From the NCBI GenBank assembly GCA_003439945.1, contig QVRM01000484.1:310001-374000 (forward strand): DNA of 64,000 nt. Reading direction: 5' to 3'. Positions within the stretch are counted from its first letter, which is position 1. Each line of letters opens with the position of its first letter. The DNA is from Dermanyssus gallinae. Lineage: Eukaryota; Arthropoda; Arachnida; Mesostigmata; Dermanyssidae. A program made the translations under genes and the position numbers. This document shows positions 21,925 through 34,440 of this stretch, one piece after another. The notes under the pieces were generated by a model. It worked only from the letters and a program-made list of their open reading frames with translations. It made no database searches and had not been told where the DNA came from.

Positions 21925-22190
21925 AAACTAGTCTTAAAATTCCAACATTTTTAAGGAGCCTGTTTTTGATTCTAGATCACCGTCCGTTTGATGCGGGCTT
22001 GGTATCGCTGTGGGGCATATCTTCAATGTACCGAGGACCGGTCGTGTTGAGATATCTAGGGTTTCCCCAGCAGTGCCTGTGGCAACATGGCCGCTGAAAG
22101 AGCATCGCTTAAAGAAAATTTCACTAACAACGGAGATCGAACTGGCAACACTCCGGCACATAACAATCCAGTCCTGGATAAAAAAAAGAA
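21925..22190 (-). mobile_element. tRNA-derived SINE, family A, diverged inverted copy
   Basis: The reverse complement aligns with the SINE at 13467-13787 through box B (GAGATCGAAC at 22133-22142 on the plus strand), the AGCATCGCT block, the GGCAACATGGCCGCTG block, the core AGATATCTAGGGTTTC, and the TAAAAATGTTG 3' segment. The 5' tRNA part is shorter or degraded. The open frames over it are repeat-derived. Confidence 0.75.
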
Positions 22191-22245
22191 AACGTGCTGT
22201 TTGCTTCAAGATAGCAGGACGCGAGGAGGCGACGAAGAGGCGACT

Positions 22246-22297
22246 TATTACCGAGGTTCAAATAACGGCAGCTGATGTTATCTGAACTTCGGTAATA
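22246..22297 (+). repeat. 21-bp inverted repeat (hairpin)
   Basis: Arms 22246-22266 and 22277-22297 pair over 21 positions with one G-T wobble and one mismatch, around a 10-nt loop. The hairpin is just outside the family A SINE relic. Confidence 0.75.
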
Positions 22298-22304
22298 GGT
22301 ACTA

Positions 22305-22598
22305 ATGGAAAAAGTGTGCAAACAAGTGAATTCGTTATGTTTTTTTATCTTATTTAGGTCGACTCAATATGTATACAAAAAGGCATTTTTGCGAAATGAT
22401 TTTGAAATTTCCCGCATAGTGAAGAGTGAGTTCAAATCGAATTCACTGACGAATAGTGTCCTTTTTGTTGACGTTTGTGCGGGTGCCACAATAGACACAC
22501 TCAAGAAGCGAGTTGCGTACGGTGCGTTTGTACAACTTTTAGCGAGTATTATGTGCCGAAAAACGTTTCAAAGAGCTTCGATCAACCATTGGCCATGA
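22305..22598 (+). CDS. small open frame, unknown
   Basis: A 97-codon ATG frame (starts MEKVCKQVN) with no low-complexity sequence and a mixed composition. I recognise no family. In AT-rich sequence of this length a frame of this size is expected by chance, and no splice or promoter signal supports it. Confidence 0.12.
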   Translation: MEKVCKQVNSLCFFILFRSTQYVYKKAFLRNDFEISRIVKSEFKSNSLTNSVLFVDVCAGATIDTLKKRVAYGAFVQLLASIMCRKTFQRASINHWP

Positions 22599-25165
22599 AG
22601 CCCCGTCCCTGCCGAGTGTGAATGGATGGTACAAAAAAATTTAAATTAAGCACTTCAATCTGTATTTTAATTACTATATACACCGGTCATACCTTTTGTG
22701 CTAAAGCCACTTGCACTTTCGGTTTTTAGCATTGGCAGAATTTGGGCAAATCGATCAGTGGCGCCTTGAAGAGGTGCACACACTGTTTCTTAAATAGAGA
22801 TACTCCTCTATATGCTACGCACCGCCAGAAGCAGATATTGTAATGCAGCTTGCGGGAAATATCACGCCATGGCTGATGACGACGAAAATATTTCACGTTT
22901 TCGTTCACTAGCCAGTAAAAGCTGCGTTTGATAAAAACTCGAACGTAGTGCATGCATCGCTAGCGAAGACTTTAATCTTGGATGTCAAGTCCCTCCACAA
23001 GATATTGCACTTCTGCATGACTACCTCAAAATCGCCAAAAATCTGCTCGGTGGATACTTCGTGATTTGTTGCTGGACAAAAAAGCGGTCTTTCTAGCTCA
23101 AGAACTTAGACGAGGGCCGGTCATATTTGTTCTTAAGACTAGCCAAAGGTGATGAGACTTGTGTTCATTTTTTTCAATAACCGAAGAGATTCTATAAAAA
23201 AAAAGGGAGATCTGTGCACATACTTTCCAAGCAAATAAAACATCAATCTATAGCTTTTGCACAACGCTTTTTTGCGTTCTTCTAAAATGTCTCAGAGATA
23301 TGTGATCAAGTAATTTTGGATACCCTAAGTACGTTTAAAATGTTCTTCTTTCATCGTTAATTCTGAAGTGAGCGAAACGATAATAATCCTGGGGGCACTG
23401 TCGGTGGGGGGGGTGAAGGAAAAACATATAAAACCGACGACACACCGGTAGATGACAACTATAACTAGCGCATTAGTTCTTAAGACCACGCCGCCACCGT
23501 AATTTCTGTTCGTACACTGTTTTTTATCGTATTTCCAAACAACAATGAACGTTTCCTGACATTCTGTAATCGAACACTGCGTGCAGTTCTGCACACCATT
23601 AATATAAATAGGAATATTGGGCCCTCCTAAATAAAGATTTAGTATATATGTATAGAGTCAACATAGGGCGTAGGGTTTTTTTATAAGTCATGCTCTCACC
23701 AATATGCCAAAGTAACGATTGAGTACAAATCGGGAGTCAGGAGAAGTCTCTCTCTCTGTTTTCGAATGTCTCAGGTCTTTTGAATGTTTTACTAATACAG
23801 GTGTGCAGGTGGTCATGCAACGCTGCTTTATGAAAACGCCGACTCGAAATTTCTAGAACAGAAAGGAAGTCGCAAAAAGCGGAGGATCTAAGAGCCTCTA
23901 GAGAGAGAGAGAGAACTGAGAACAATTACCCACGCTTGAGCGTGTTCAGCAAGCAAATCGAGAAAAGACAATGTCTTTAAACATGCATGACGGCTATAAG
24001 GAAGCACCTCAACGTACAATAGACCACGTTAATTCTTGGTTCTGGAATGAGTTTGTCCGATGACTGGGCGACACAGACGATAGTAATCAAAACATCATTT
24101 GAGTTGTAAGGAGGGTGCTGAGACAACCTGAAATAACAAAACCAGAATTATCGGCTTGTCGGACGACTCTCGATAGAAACTCTGTTTCGTTTTTACCTTA
24201 TCTTATGCACTATTACGCTGTTTGAGTTTAGGCAAAGCACACTGTACCGCCGAGAATTTTGTTGTAAACAATGTTTGCTATGTTTGTGCTTGATCGTAGG
24301 CAACCGGCAATTTGGCCGGTAGCGGTCAAATAGATGCTCAATTACAACACCTATAGTGGCTTTGAGGAAGTCTTTTGTTTACAAAGGCATGGTGTGTGTT
24401 TTTGTGTTAATAATGCCGAAATAACCTAGCAAAGATGTCGACAGGCTATTTTCGCTAACATTTGCATTATAAATGTCCATTTTGATACCTCAGACATCTA
24501 TTCCGCTTTGCAGCAATCACCAGATCCCAACACACGCATGCTGCTGTCTAGATGCTTGGTAATTACATTTGTTCACGAAATAGGTCAGTTGCCCGGTTTA
24601 CCTTTCGAACGTCTAATTCATGTAAAAATGGTTACGTCGCTGTTACGATCGACGGTGGCTGTTCTTAATGCTGTTACAGGCGCTGCTGCAGTTGTTTTTC
24701 TTATTTTTGTTAATGTTGTTCTTGATGCTGCCATCGTCACATCGTTTTCGCCGTCATCATCATTTCGACGGCTTTCCTATTGGGCGTTGAGCCTGTAGAC
24801 GTTTACTGTGCAACTCAAATTCTCACCGTCGCTTCTTTGTAGTTTGCAAATTTTCTTGTTTGCTCTGGTTGCATTTGTCTTACGACTTATTAGAACGACG
24901 TTTACACACTAGGGCCTTGTCTGGGCCTTCATCAACGGTCGTCTGGAACTAAATGCGTTTACCAAAACCGCGTTAATAAAAATCTCGCGGTGTCACCAAG
25001 TATGGCCTCCAATTTGTCACAAGTGAGTGATGGTGACATTCGAGATCGACTTAGGCGTGGCCATGACCGAGCAAATCTCCTTGTGCTGTCATGACTTCAC
25101 AATCTGAATATTCTGTGGCTGCAATTATACGTGCAACGCTCAACCAGATCGCCATAATCCAGGAC

Positions 25166-25170
<5 letters not shown>

Positions 25171-25201
<31 letters not shown>
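25171..25201. repeat. (AT)n microsatellite
   Basis: Pure AT run. Confidence 0.9.
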
Positions 25202-25203
<2 letters not shown>

Positions 25204-25686
25204 TAATGTTTATACACACATACGTCCTCCGTACACTATCGGCATTACTTACGTCGCCGCAACGAATAACGTTCTAAGCGGCAGCTAGTAGAAACTGGCA
25301 ATGGCAAATCGCCAATGTTATTACTACTACTACCGGTGCTACAACAACATCGACCTCAACGTTCGGTACGTTGAGGAGGAGGAGGGGGGGAGGGTCAATG
25401 CCCCCGTGACCATTGCACCATACAAACACACACACACACCCGGTTTGGTGCTTTCTCGATGCGAACCACTCTCTCTCTCTCCCCCTTTCCCTCGAGCCGT
25501 AACTTTCATGGCGGAGTAACTTGGCCGTTGAACATGCGCAACATACATCCACACTCACAGGTACAATATGCTAGATAAATAAACGCACGTTTCAAAATTA
25601 CGTTCCGACCAAGCACACAGACGATCGGGTACGTTTCTGTATATTCTGCGTCTATATATTGCTATAGTTCTTCTCTTCTATATCTT

Positions 25687-25689
<3 letters not shown>

Positions 25690-25722
<33 letters not shown>
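25690..25722. repeat. (AT)n microsatellite
   Basis: Pure AT run. Confidence 0.9.
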
Positions 25723-25725
<3 letters not shown>

Positions 25726-26770
25726 TGTTTCGTGTTGAAAGCAAAGACGCAGCTCTCTCTCTCTTGTTTGCGTTTTCTCCTTCTCTGACAAGTAGTAACA
25801 AAAATAGTAGCAGAACAAGAAAACCATCCGTGCAGTGACGGTTAGCCAGCGCAATCCTGAAGCTGACGCTAGCGATCCACCGAGAATCGCATGACGGCCA
25901 AGTCGTCCAGAATTCTCTTCGGAATCAAACACCACGAAACTTCAACCCGATGGACTGCCGCTTCCGTTCATACGAAACAATACGCAACACAGATGCTCAC
26001 ATACAACATATGCGGCATGTCGCTGCACCAACTCCGCTACCAACTACGCAAGAAGACGACAGTAGTTGGTACGTGAACATCGAACAGCCCGTTCGATATC
26101 TATGTAAAGCACTATTTGATACTATAATTTGGTTTCATAAAAAAGAGCTGCAAGCGTTTCCTCAGTCAGGCATTCGTTTTTACGTAGGTGGCGTTTATAG
26201 TCTAGATGTTAAATCGTTTGTCTAGTCTAGTGCTGTCTCTTTTATGCCGTTTGGTAGCGAAATGTTTTCGCTTTCCTTTGGCTAATGTGCATCACAAATA
26301 CTCTAGCAAAAAAGACGATTTTACGTCAATTGAACGAAATGCACTACAACGCTTCAACGTAACGTGTTCCTTATACTTAGGCAACACATTACTACTATGT
26401 CAACTTACGTCTTGACACTCGTTTCACTCACACGCCATGAAGTTCCTCCCTCAACCGCCCTGGATCGATTGAGATGCTCGGGCCCAATGACGACGACCTG
26501 GGCTGCATTACAGTTACTTATACTTCCCTAGCAAATAATAGGCAAGTTGAACTGTTGCCGAATTCAGCCAGGACCGGCTTGTCTTGTTTGCGAACGACAC
26601 ACCACGCGTCGACCAGCGCGTAAAGATGTGATGCCAAAGCTGTGACGTCTCGACAATGGGACCGTAACGGATTCGGCTTAGCCGTACCTGGTAGATTCGG
26701 TCAGTTCGCCGGCTTCTCTTTCATCCACCGGCTAGGATTTCTTTAATTGAGAATGTGCTAGATGTCTAGT

Positions 26771-28695
26771 CATTGTCGTCGTTGGTTTCGCTGTTGTTTG
26801 CTCGTCTACGTGTCTTCTGCGCACAGAACGGAGCTACAGAGACGAGAGAACATTCCAGTCGAACGGTAACAACAGCAGCAACAACAACAACAGCGGTTTC
26901 TGCAAAAGTCAGAAAGATTGTAGCAAGCCTAGCTGTAGCAACGACAATAGAACGCCAACATCAGCACCAGCATCCTCAACGTCACCATTTGTACAAATCA
27001 GTAATCATGCCACGTGTTCGTGCAGCAGCAGCAGCAACAGCAACGTCAAGTGCCCGGCGCTCGAGCGTGGTGTTGCTCTTTCGGTCGTCGTCGTAGAACG
27101 AACAGAACATGTAGAAAAGGTCCGTTTACATCGTTCCATCGTGCTAACAACACGATTTAGCTCGCCCGCATTTGCAGCGCTGAGCCCAAGCTCAAGCGTG
27201 TCCTCATCATCATCATCATCGTCATCATCATCATACTCTCAATGCTGATATCGTGAAGCCGCCTGTTGCTAGTCTTTAACATGCTGAAGTTACGGTGAAA
27301 AGCGCTTGCTTTGGTCAATTGTTGACGTTTCTATGTAGCTAGCTGACAGTGTCTACATCTTGGTTGTTGTTGTTGTTGTTATCGTCGTCGCTGACGTCGG
27401 CATTTTGTGACGTTAACTTTGTTGGCGCTTGTAGAGGCAATACGGGGGAAGGCCAGGGGGAGGGAACGTAACGTTATATAGATCTTGATGTCGTCCGCTC
27501 CGTCGGCTGAACGTCGCGAAGCGCGCCGCTTGTGGACAGGGTACTGTATGTGTGTATATGTGGCGGGCTGGTTGGCTGGCTGGCTATCGGGCCTTGTCTG
27601 CGTGTATCTTGTAGGGCACACCGCCACCGTCGAAGTGATCCGGCAGCGCTCGAGGGTACGCCGTGACCCTGATTCGGGGACCCGACACGGGCCCAACAAC
27701 AGCAGCAGCAACAGCGGCAGCAGCTTCGGGGGCTCTGACGTCGGGCCGAGGCCTCTCTCTTTCTCTCTCTCTCTCTCTCTGTCTGGTGAAGCCTCCGAAG
27801 TAGTAAACGGCTTCGGCTTCGTAGTGGCCCGACATTGCCACGTGATCCCTCTTCCTCGTCTTCTTCTTTTTCTTTTCCTCTTCTTTTCCTTCGTATTTTT
27901 CTTTCTCTTCTGCCTCTTCTGTTCGCCTTATTCGAATAGCGGAAGCGTGCAATGTTCATCGTTTTCCCCGCTGCTCACCACCACGAATAGCAGAAGCAGC
28001 AGCAGCAGCAATTGCCGTCGCAACGACGGTTCCACAATCATCATCATCATCATCATCATTACGAGTGCAGCAGCAGCCATAGCTTCGCATTTACGACGAT
28101 GATACCGAGAACAGCAGCAGCAGCAACTTCCACCACTGCTGCTTTTGCAACAACAACAACAACAACAACAGCAGCAGCAATAACAACACCACCTCAATCC
28201 GATCATTGGAGCGGACGTGGCCCACGGCTAGAACCGACCTCGCTTTTTGTACGCACAAATCAGGCCTAGCCTCTCTTGTCAATTTCTCTCCCCCCCCCTC
28301 TCTCTCTCTCTCTGTTTCGCACACAGTCGCGCAACCATCGGTTTATTGGCACGCACGCGAACGTACGCCAAACGACAATAACAGCAACAACTACACCTAA
28401 AAAAGCGACGTCTATACATCTCCCCCGTTCCCGACTCCCAGCCAAGCAGGCAGGCAGGCAGACAGCCCGGGTAGGGCAAAGCAGCGGGGGAAACCGTCTG
28501 ATGTGCGCACGCACGGCCCCAAGAAGAGCTGAGAAGAATAAGAGCTGGCCAAGCGTACTTCATTCAGGTGTTGGCCTGCTAACCAACTAACTAACTGATT
28601 AACGACTGACTGAAGTACAACTAATACTCCTGAGTGGGTAATGAACAGCTAATGCGATTGCAACGACGGTAATGATGATAATGATGGTAATGCTG
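26771..28695. repeat. trinucleotide-repeat block
   Basis: CAA/CAG arrays at 26.87-27.05 and 27.69-27.72 kb, TCA arrays at 27.2 kb and 28.04-28.06 kb, a CT run at 27.75-27.78 kb and CAA/CAG at 28.10-28.19 kb. A 200-codon plus-strand frame (from about 27488) begins with non-repetitive sequence but passes into a poly-pyrimidine tract, and I do not call it a gene. Confidence 0.6.
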
Positions 28696-28700
28696 GTGGT

Positions 28701-28713
28701 AATTATAGTGGTA
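28701..28713 (+). repeat. SINE target-site duplication, left
   Basis: AATTATAGTGGTA, repeated exactly at 28906-28918. Confidence 0.85.
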
Positions 28714-28905
28714 AAGTTTTCGGGCTGACCCTCAGCCAAGATTTAACGTCTACGGAACTGTTTTTCACATTGCTTCATAGACGGACCCCCATAAATACAA
28801 ATGTGCAGCGGTGGGGTTCGAACCCGCGCACCTATGTGTCTCCTCCGGTTGCGAGGCGGAGACTTAATCCACTACGCCACCGGGCTCGACATTAGTGTAG
28901 TAGAC
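28714..28905 (-). mobile_element. tRNA-derived SINE, family B
   Basis: A 192-bp minus-strand element between perfect 13-bp duplications. The tRNA-like head has box A GGTGGCGTAGTGG (complement of 28869-28881) and box B GGGTTCGAACCC (28814-28825). The acceptor stem pairs only about four of seven bases, so it is a SINE head, not a working tRNA. The body after box B is unrelated to family A. Perfect duplication and box sequences suggest a young copy. Confidence 0.9.
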
Positions 28906-28918
28906 AATTATAGTGGTA
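28906..28918 (+). repeat. SINE target-site duplication, right
   Basis: AATTATAGTGGTA, identical to 28701-28713. Confidence 0.85.
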
Positions 28919-31510
28919 GCGACAGTTAGCACATCAACAACAACGTTTGCTGTGGCTCATTCTCCCCCCCCCCCGCGCGTTCGTCTCTCTTTCTCTCTTT
29001 CATTATTTTCCTCTATATGTTGCGCCCTCCGTCTAACTCTTCGTTTGAGAGCAGCAACGTCTGCTGCCCACCACCACGACCAGCTGCACCATCGATGGTT
29101 GTTGCAAAAGTCGATGCATGTCAATGTTGATTTTGCTGTGTCTTGTGCTTTTTCCACTTCTTCTGCTAGATGTGGTAGCGGTCGTAGTTCTGAAGCTAAG
29201 AAAAGATGGTAGGATGCTGGCAAAGCTGCCACTGTTGTCGTTGGTGTTGTTGAATGATGATGGTGGTGATGTTGTTGTTGTTTATATGAGCTAGATGCTT
29301 TGCACTGCATTGATACTCTTGCTTCTGCTGCTGCTGCTGCTGTAATATCGAGACGACGTCGAGCAGTGTTGCCAGAACGAAGCTACAGCCAAAGACCACA
29401 ACGATGACGACGACGACAGCAATTGAGCGAAGTTGAGGCAAAGAGAGAAGATAAGAGGATGAGGAGCAAGACATGCAGCATGAAGAGAAGACGAATGATA
29501 ACGACAAAAATGGCAGGAAGACGGAAGAGCAGTCCAAACAAGTCTGAAGTCAATGATGTCGAGAAGCTAGAAGCGCCACCATCTGCAGGGAACGAACAAA
29601 GTACGAAATGACTCCTCATCCTCCGCTCTGTTCTCCTTCTTCTTCCCGCGCTGTTTCTGTTCTTCAGTGAGAAAGGAACTGCGTGCGACGCGAGGCAAGA
29701 CCCGAAGCAGAAAACGACTACAGCCACTACGCTCTTCTACTTCTGCTGCTGCTGCCGATGCTGCAGCCACGACGGCAGTACCGACAAGTCAGGCAATGCA
29801 ACACTACCACCACCACCACCACTATTGCTACAACTACTACAGCGACTTCTGCTCATACTACTACGACAAGAATCAGCCAATGTTGTTGTTATTGTTGTCG
29901 TCGTCACTGTCGTCGTCGTCATCAGCAACAACAACAACAGCAACAACCATAACAACGATGGCGAGAGCAGCGAGTCAGCATGAGCAGCAACTATTGCTGT
30001 AGCAGTGTGGTGATGGTAGTGGTAATGCTGTTGCTGTAGTAATGGTGGTGATCAGCAAGGCCGAAAGGGGGAAAGCCAACCAGCCAGCGAGTCAGGTCTG
30101 CCGGGGGTGCCGGGGGTGCCGGGGGTGCAGAAAGAGGAACAGCCACGCAACCAATCGACCAACCAACATGCCGGCCAGCGAGTCAGCCGGGGGTGTTCTG
30201 GGGAAAAAGGGGGAATAGCAGCCCCGTGCCCCCGGGAAGCGTTCGGGAAGGAGGAAAAGAAGCCAGAAAGTCGTCAGCGGGAAAGGGAGGAGAGGAGGCA
30301 AGAGGGGGAACAAATGGCGCTCGTCGAGCCGGCAAGCGGGCAGACAGATAGACAGACCGACAGGTAACCAAGCGAACGAGCAAGCGAGCGAGCGGCCGGT
30401 ACGATGACGGTCTTGTTTAGCTTGGGTTCTTGCTACCTTGGTTGGTTGGTTACCTGCCTGCCTGCTTTCTTTCTTTCTTTCGAATGTTTCTATAGTTCTT
30501 TTTCCCTGTCTGTTTTTCTTTGTACGGCCCGTCCGTCCAGCTGTCTGTATGTCTGTCTGTCGATCGGTGGGTCGGCCTGTTTGTTGGGCCGCCAGTTGAC
30601 CAGTCGGTGGCTTCCTTGCTTGCGTGGCCTGTTGGCTGACTGGTTGGAGGGCTGACGTTGACGCTGTTGCTGCTGCTGCTGTTGCTGCTGCTGTTGCTGA
30701 CAACTGGTAAACACTGGAACAGAGGAGCTAAAGGAGACAACGCGAGGAGAAACGGAAGGAGAAATAAACGAAAAAACAGTATAAGCAGCAACAGTGCTGA
30801 AGGAGAAGAAAAAGCGGAACGACGAGAGGAAACCGCCGGCGGCGGGGGGAGGAAAAGGGGCAACGGCCATTGAACCGGTGGCGGCGGGCAGCAGAAGCAA
30901 AATGGCCAATCTGGCCACAGTGGAACAGCGGCTCCAGCTGAAGCTGCAGCAGCAGCACTAGCATTAGCCGCTGCAGCAGCAGCACCAACAACAATAACAA
31001 GACAACCACGACAACGACGAGGCAGGAGAAGAAGAATACAGTGAACAAGACGTAGAGCAGAAGCAGACGAAGAGAAAACGCAGCAAGGATCAGAAATAGA
31101 ATAAAAACACGCTACGCTCGACGTGAACTGCTTTACTTTTTGCCTGTTGTTGTTAAGAGCCTCTGGCAACCACATCAACTGCCCCTAAACTAGGCTGCTG
31201 GCTTGAAGACTGGAATAACGGAATAGACAGCGTACCTACTAAAGTTCGCTGCCTAGTCAGTTAGTTAGGGGTTGATGGCTGAGGGGGGTAGTTATGAGGA
31301 GTACGGTGAGTGGTTGGCTGAAGCGTGGTTGTTGGTTGACTGTTCCGTCTCTTGCTTGCGTTGTCCAGCCACAGCCACGCACCTACACGAGTTCCCACCG
31401 CTCTACAACAACAACAACACTGCATAGGACAACAAATCTCACACGATCGTTAACGCCGACTGTTGTATTGGCGCCACCGCCGGTGTTGTTGTTGTCATCG
31501 TCGTCGTTGT
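28919..31510. repeat. trinucleotide and tetranucleotide repeat block
   Basis: CTG/TTG arrays at 29.2-29.35 and 30.66-30.70 kb, CAC/TAC arrays at 29.79-29.83 kb, CAG/CAA at 29.92-29.95 and 30.93-31.0 kb, a triple GCCGGGGGT unit at 30100-30128, and CTGT, GGTT and CTTT runs at 30.43-30.6 kb. Long frames on both strands are repeat-driven. Confidence 0.65.
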
Positions 31511-32968
31511 CATGAACAACAGTAGTCGAAGAAAAGCTCTTCATTGCCTCTCCTTCTCTCACTCTGCGGATGAGGCAATAGAGTTATACCAGATGTCCAT
31601 AGGTACAAGAGCTGATCTGCATCGCTTACAATATCATCATATGTATAATGTATGATAGTAGAGTAGGTCGCTACGCTTCTTACGAACACTAACAAGTGTG
31701 TTCGTGTCGGACGACAACTACACTGCCTCGGTGACTTTCTCGCTTCAAGGCGGACGATAGGCAAGCTTAGTTTTACCGCCACTTATGAAATATTTGCGTT
31801 ACCACTTGCCTGAAAAATCGCTGAAATTATCACGTTAAGGCCCGAATCTGTCTAGTGACTGGATCAAGCGAGAGAGAACTTACACAGCAAAAATCAATGC
31901 GGGCGCCTTTTCTGAGAGAAGAACTGTAGGAGTCTTGAGGCACTCGTTAACATCCAAAAAGCCCAGTTCTCGAGAACACGCAAGATGTAGGAATATGACG
32001 CGCGCATATTCTGTTGCGTTCGAATTGTTATCATCGTCAAACCTGTTCTCTACCACAACATTGTGGAGCAAAGCGTGTCGTTAAAGCCCTTCCACTGCGT
32101 GAGCTAAGTCGAATATCTATTTTTGATCTGTAACGTGGATCTATTCAAACCTTTGTTACACGGTTATTACGATTGCGTCGTCTTTTGTGTGGTGTTCTTC
32201 GCAGATCAGTTTGGCTGTTTCCCACTAATCCGACCGATTGTTGTTCTCATTGTTAGAAACTCTAATCCAAATCTCTACATGGCCCAACCATACGTGTCCT
32301 TCTATCAACAAACGTTTTGTTCTAACCGAATAAACTAAATAGCTAATAACGAGTTTAGTCACAACATCTGTAGATGCAGCTATTTGTTCTTTTCCACCTT
32401 AAAAGTTTTTACACGCTGTCAGGCTCCCCTTTGTTGCTGATATACCTTTAAAAAGATAATGTTTTGCATTATCTGTAATATTTGGCTGCTGTTGCTGTGA
32501 GAACCTCATTGTTTACACCACAGGACAACTAAACAGAACGAACAACACCGTAATGGCTACATATTTATGACACAACTCCAAACCATGCCCGCAGTGACTC
32601 GTGTTGGCTACTATTGTTGCAGGTGTTCATTTTGTTATCGTTATTGCTGCTGTTTTGTATTGGTTGTGAGTTCAAGTCGCTGCTGATATTGGTGCACCAA
32701 CAAGTTACAGCCGTACAAGACGCAAGCGTCTAAATTACTTGAGTTTACTTTAATAGTATCGGCTGAAAACCTGCGAATTCCAGATTTGTTGTTTGGTTGT
32801 TGAGATTCCGGGAATAGCCAGTTTTACAATGAACCATCACTGTTAAAACTGTCGCATCGCGTACTATATCGCTGAAGACGTATGCAAACAACAACAAGTC
32901 AGTAATCAAACACAACAGTCAAGAGAGAATAAGAAAACTTATTAATACAGCAAACCGATCAACAATAA

Positions 32969-32970
<2 letters not shown>
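31511..32970. other. AT-richer non-coding stretch
   Basis: No recognisable gene or mobile element. Confidence 0.45.

Positions 32971-33045
<75 letters not shown>
32971..33045. repeat. (AT)n microsatellite, 75 bp
   Basis: The longest uninterrupted AT run in the window, about 37 units. Confidence 0.95.
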
Positions 33046-33048
<3 letters not shown>

Positions 33049-33643
33049 TTATATACTTTCTAGGCATTTTGATAATGCCAGCATCAGAGAAAGTCATAGG
33101 TGACAAGGCGTTACTAATTGCTATTGTGGCAGAGGCCGGTAAATATATCGCGTTGGCCAGTTGAACTGCATTCGAGCGCGTATCACTTCAATTGTCTTTC
33201 CTGGCCATTTAGCAAACTTATAAATACTGTCGCCACAATAACAGATCTTATCAGCTTTGTTATTACCGGCGCAAACGGTTTTAGTCGCAGAAATCTTGCC
33301 AGACCTCACAAATAATTACTTAATTCTACTTGACCTACGAATTGAATCAAATATTAGACCACACGTCGATTACCTAATTCGTCGGCTGCGTTGATTCTGC
33401 CTCTGTGTTTTATGGTGTGACTCACGTAGCTCGTAGCCAGTAATAGTTGAATTGCGCAGTGTACTATTCGTCTTGTCAAAGGTCGGAGATTAGGGAGCTC
33501 GGAGTAAGCTCACACAAACACCAGTATGCCGGCCCGCAGCCAGGAGTGTCTATGCGTCTAGAGAAGAGCTCACGAGTGCGCAGAAGACTCTTTAGGCAGA
33601 CGCAGTGCCTGGCTTGGGCTTCGTTATCTCAGCGTTCATCTTA

Positions 33644-33751
<108 letters not shown>

Positions 33752-33829
33752 ACAAATTATAGAAATAGCGAGCATGTGGTGTGAATCATCAATAAAGTCC
33801 AATTAGAGCCTTCCGAACGGCGAAACGAT

Positions 33830-34440
33830 GACGCTGCTCATGACGGCGACTGCGTTACAGAGACAGCAACGGCGGTGGCGGCACTGGGACAGAGCACAAA
33901 GGCCAACGATCACCGAATCACTATCCCCCTAATCAGCACCGCCACCATCACCACCGCCGGCCGTCGTCTGCACTCAGACCGCTGTCATTGTTGTTGTTGT
34001 TGTTGTTGCTGTTGTTGTCGTCATTGTTCCCCCAACTGAACTCGCAGATCACAGCAAATGATATGCGTCCCGAGGCCTCGTTGGGTCCCCGTGGCAAATA
34101 CCGCCAGATACTATTAGTGCTGTCGCTCGCAGTGCTTGATCTGGCCTGCGTGGCAGCTCAGTGCGTGCCGGCCAGAACGAACCTCGAGACACGTCTGCGA
34201 GAACACGGAAACCATTGACTCTCTGCTGCTGGTGCTCTATAGCTGCTGCTGCTGCTGGTGATGATGGTGATAGTGATAGTGGTGGTGGTGGGGCTGCTGC
34301 TGCTGCTGCTGCTGTGAGCATTGCCTGGTGCTACAGTTCTTTGCGGTGGTTTTGTGCGCCGCACCGACTGAGCAAAAGACGCCGCCACCACCGAACGAAG
34401 AAACAACAACTGACACCAAGATTGGAAACTGAGAGAGAAA
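33830..34440. repeat. small trinucleotide-repeat block
   Basis: TTG array at 33988-34020 and CTG/GGT arrays at 34230-34318 flank the signal-peptide-like open frame. Confidence 0.7.
34063..34218 (+). CDS. small open frame with signal-peptide-like start
   Basis: A 51-codon ATG frame. Residues 1-15 are polar and basic (R-G-K-Y-R-Q at 10-15), followed by a hydrophobic core ILLVLSLAVLDLACVAA and then QCVPARTN, an arrangement typical of a signal peptide with cleavage after VAA. The remaining 20 residues are hydrophilic with a single Cys, ending at TGA 34216-34218. Upstream lies a TTG array and downstream a CTG/CTGCTG array. An out-of-frame ATG sits five bases upstream. I recognise no family. It could be a short secreted peptide, the first exon of a secreted protein with a non-consensus donor, or chance. 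Confidence 0.3.
   Translation: MRPEASLGPRGKYRQILLVLSLAVLDLACVAAQCVPARTNLETRLREHGNH

Larger units (their letters stand above)
22599..26770. other. AT-richer non-coding stretch
   Basis: No recognisable gene. Holds (AT)n at 25171-25201 and 25690-25722, a CT/GA-rich patch at 25.37-25.5 kb and short poly-G runs. Confidence 0.5.

Noticed and set aside
22010..22285. 91-codon plus-strand frame
   Set aside because: Covers the inverted family A SINE; similarity to 13515-13853 is repeat homology.
27488..28102. 205-codon plus-strand frame
   Set aside because: Passes through CT and CAG/ATC repeats; the opposite strand is equally open.
28814..28881. tRNA gene on the minus strand
   Set aside because: Box A and B are good, but the acceptor stem does not pair and the unit is bounded by a 13-bp duplication, so it is a SINE.
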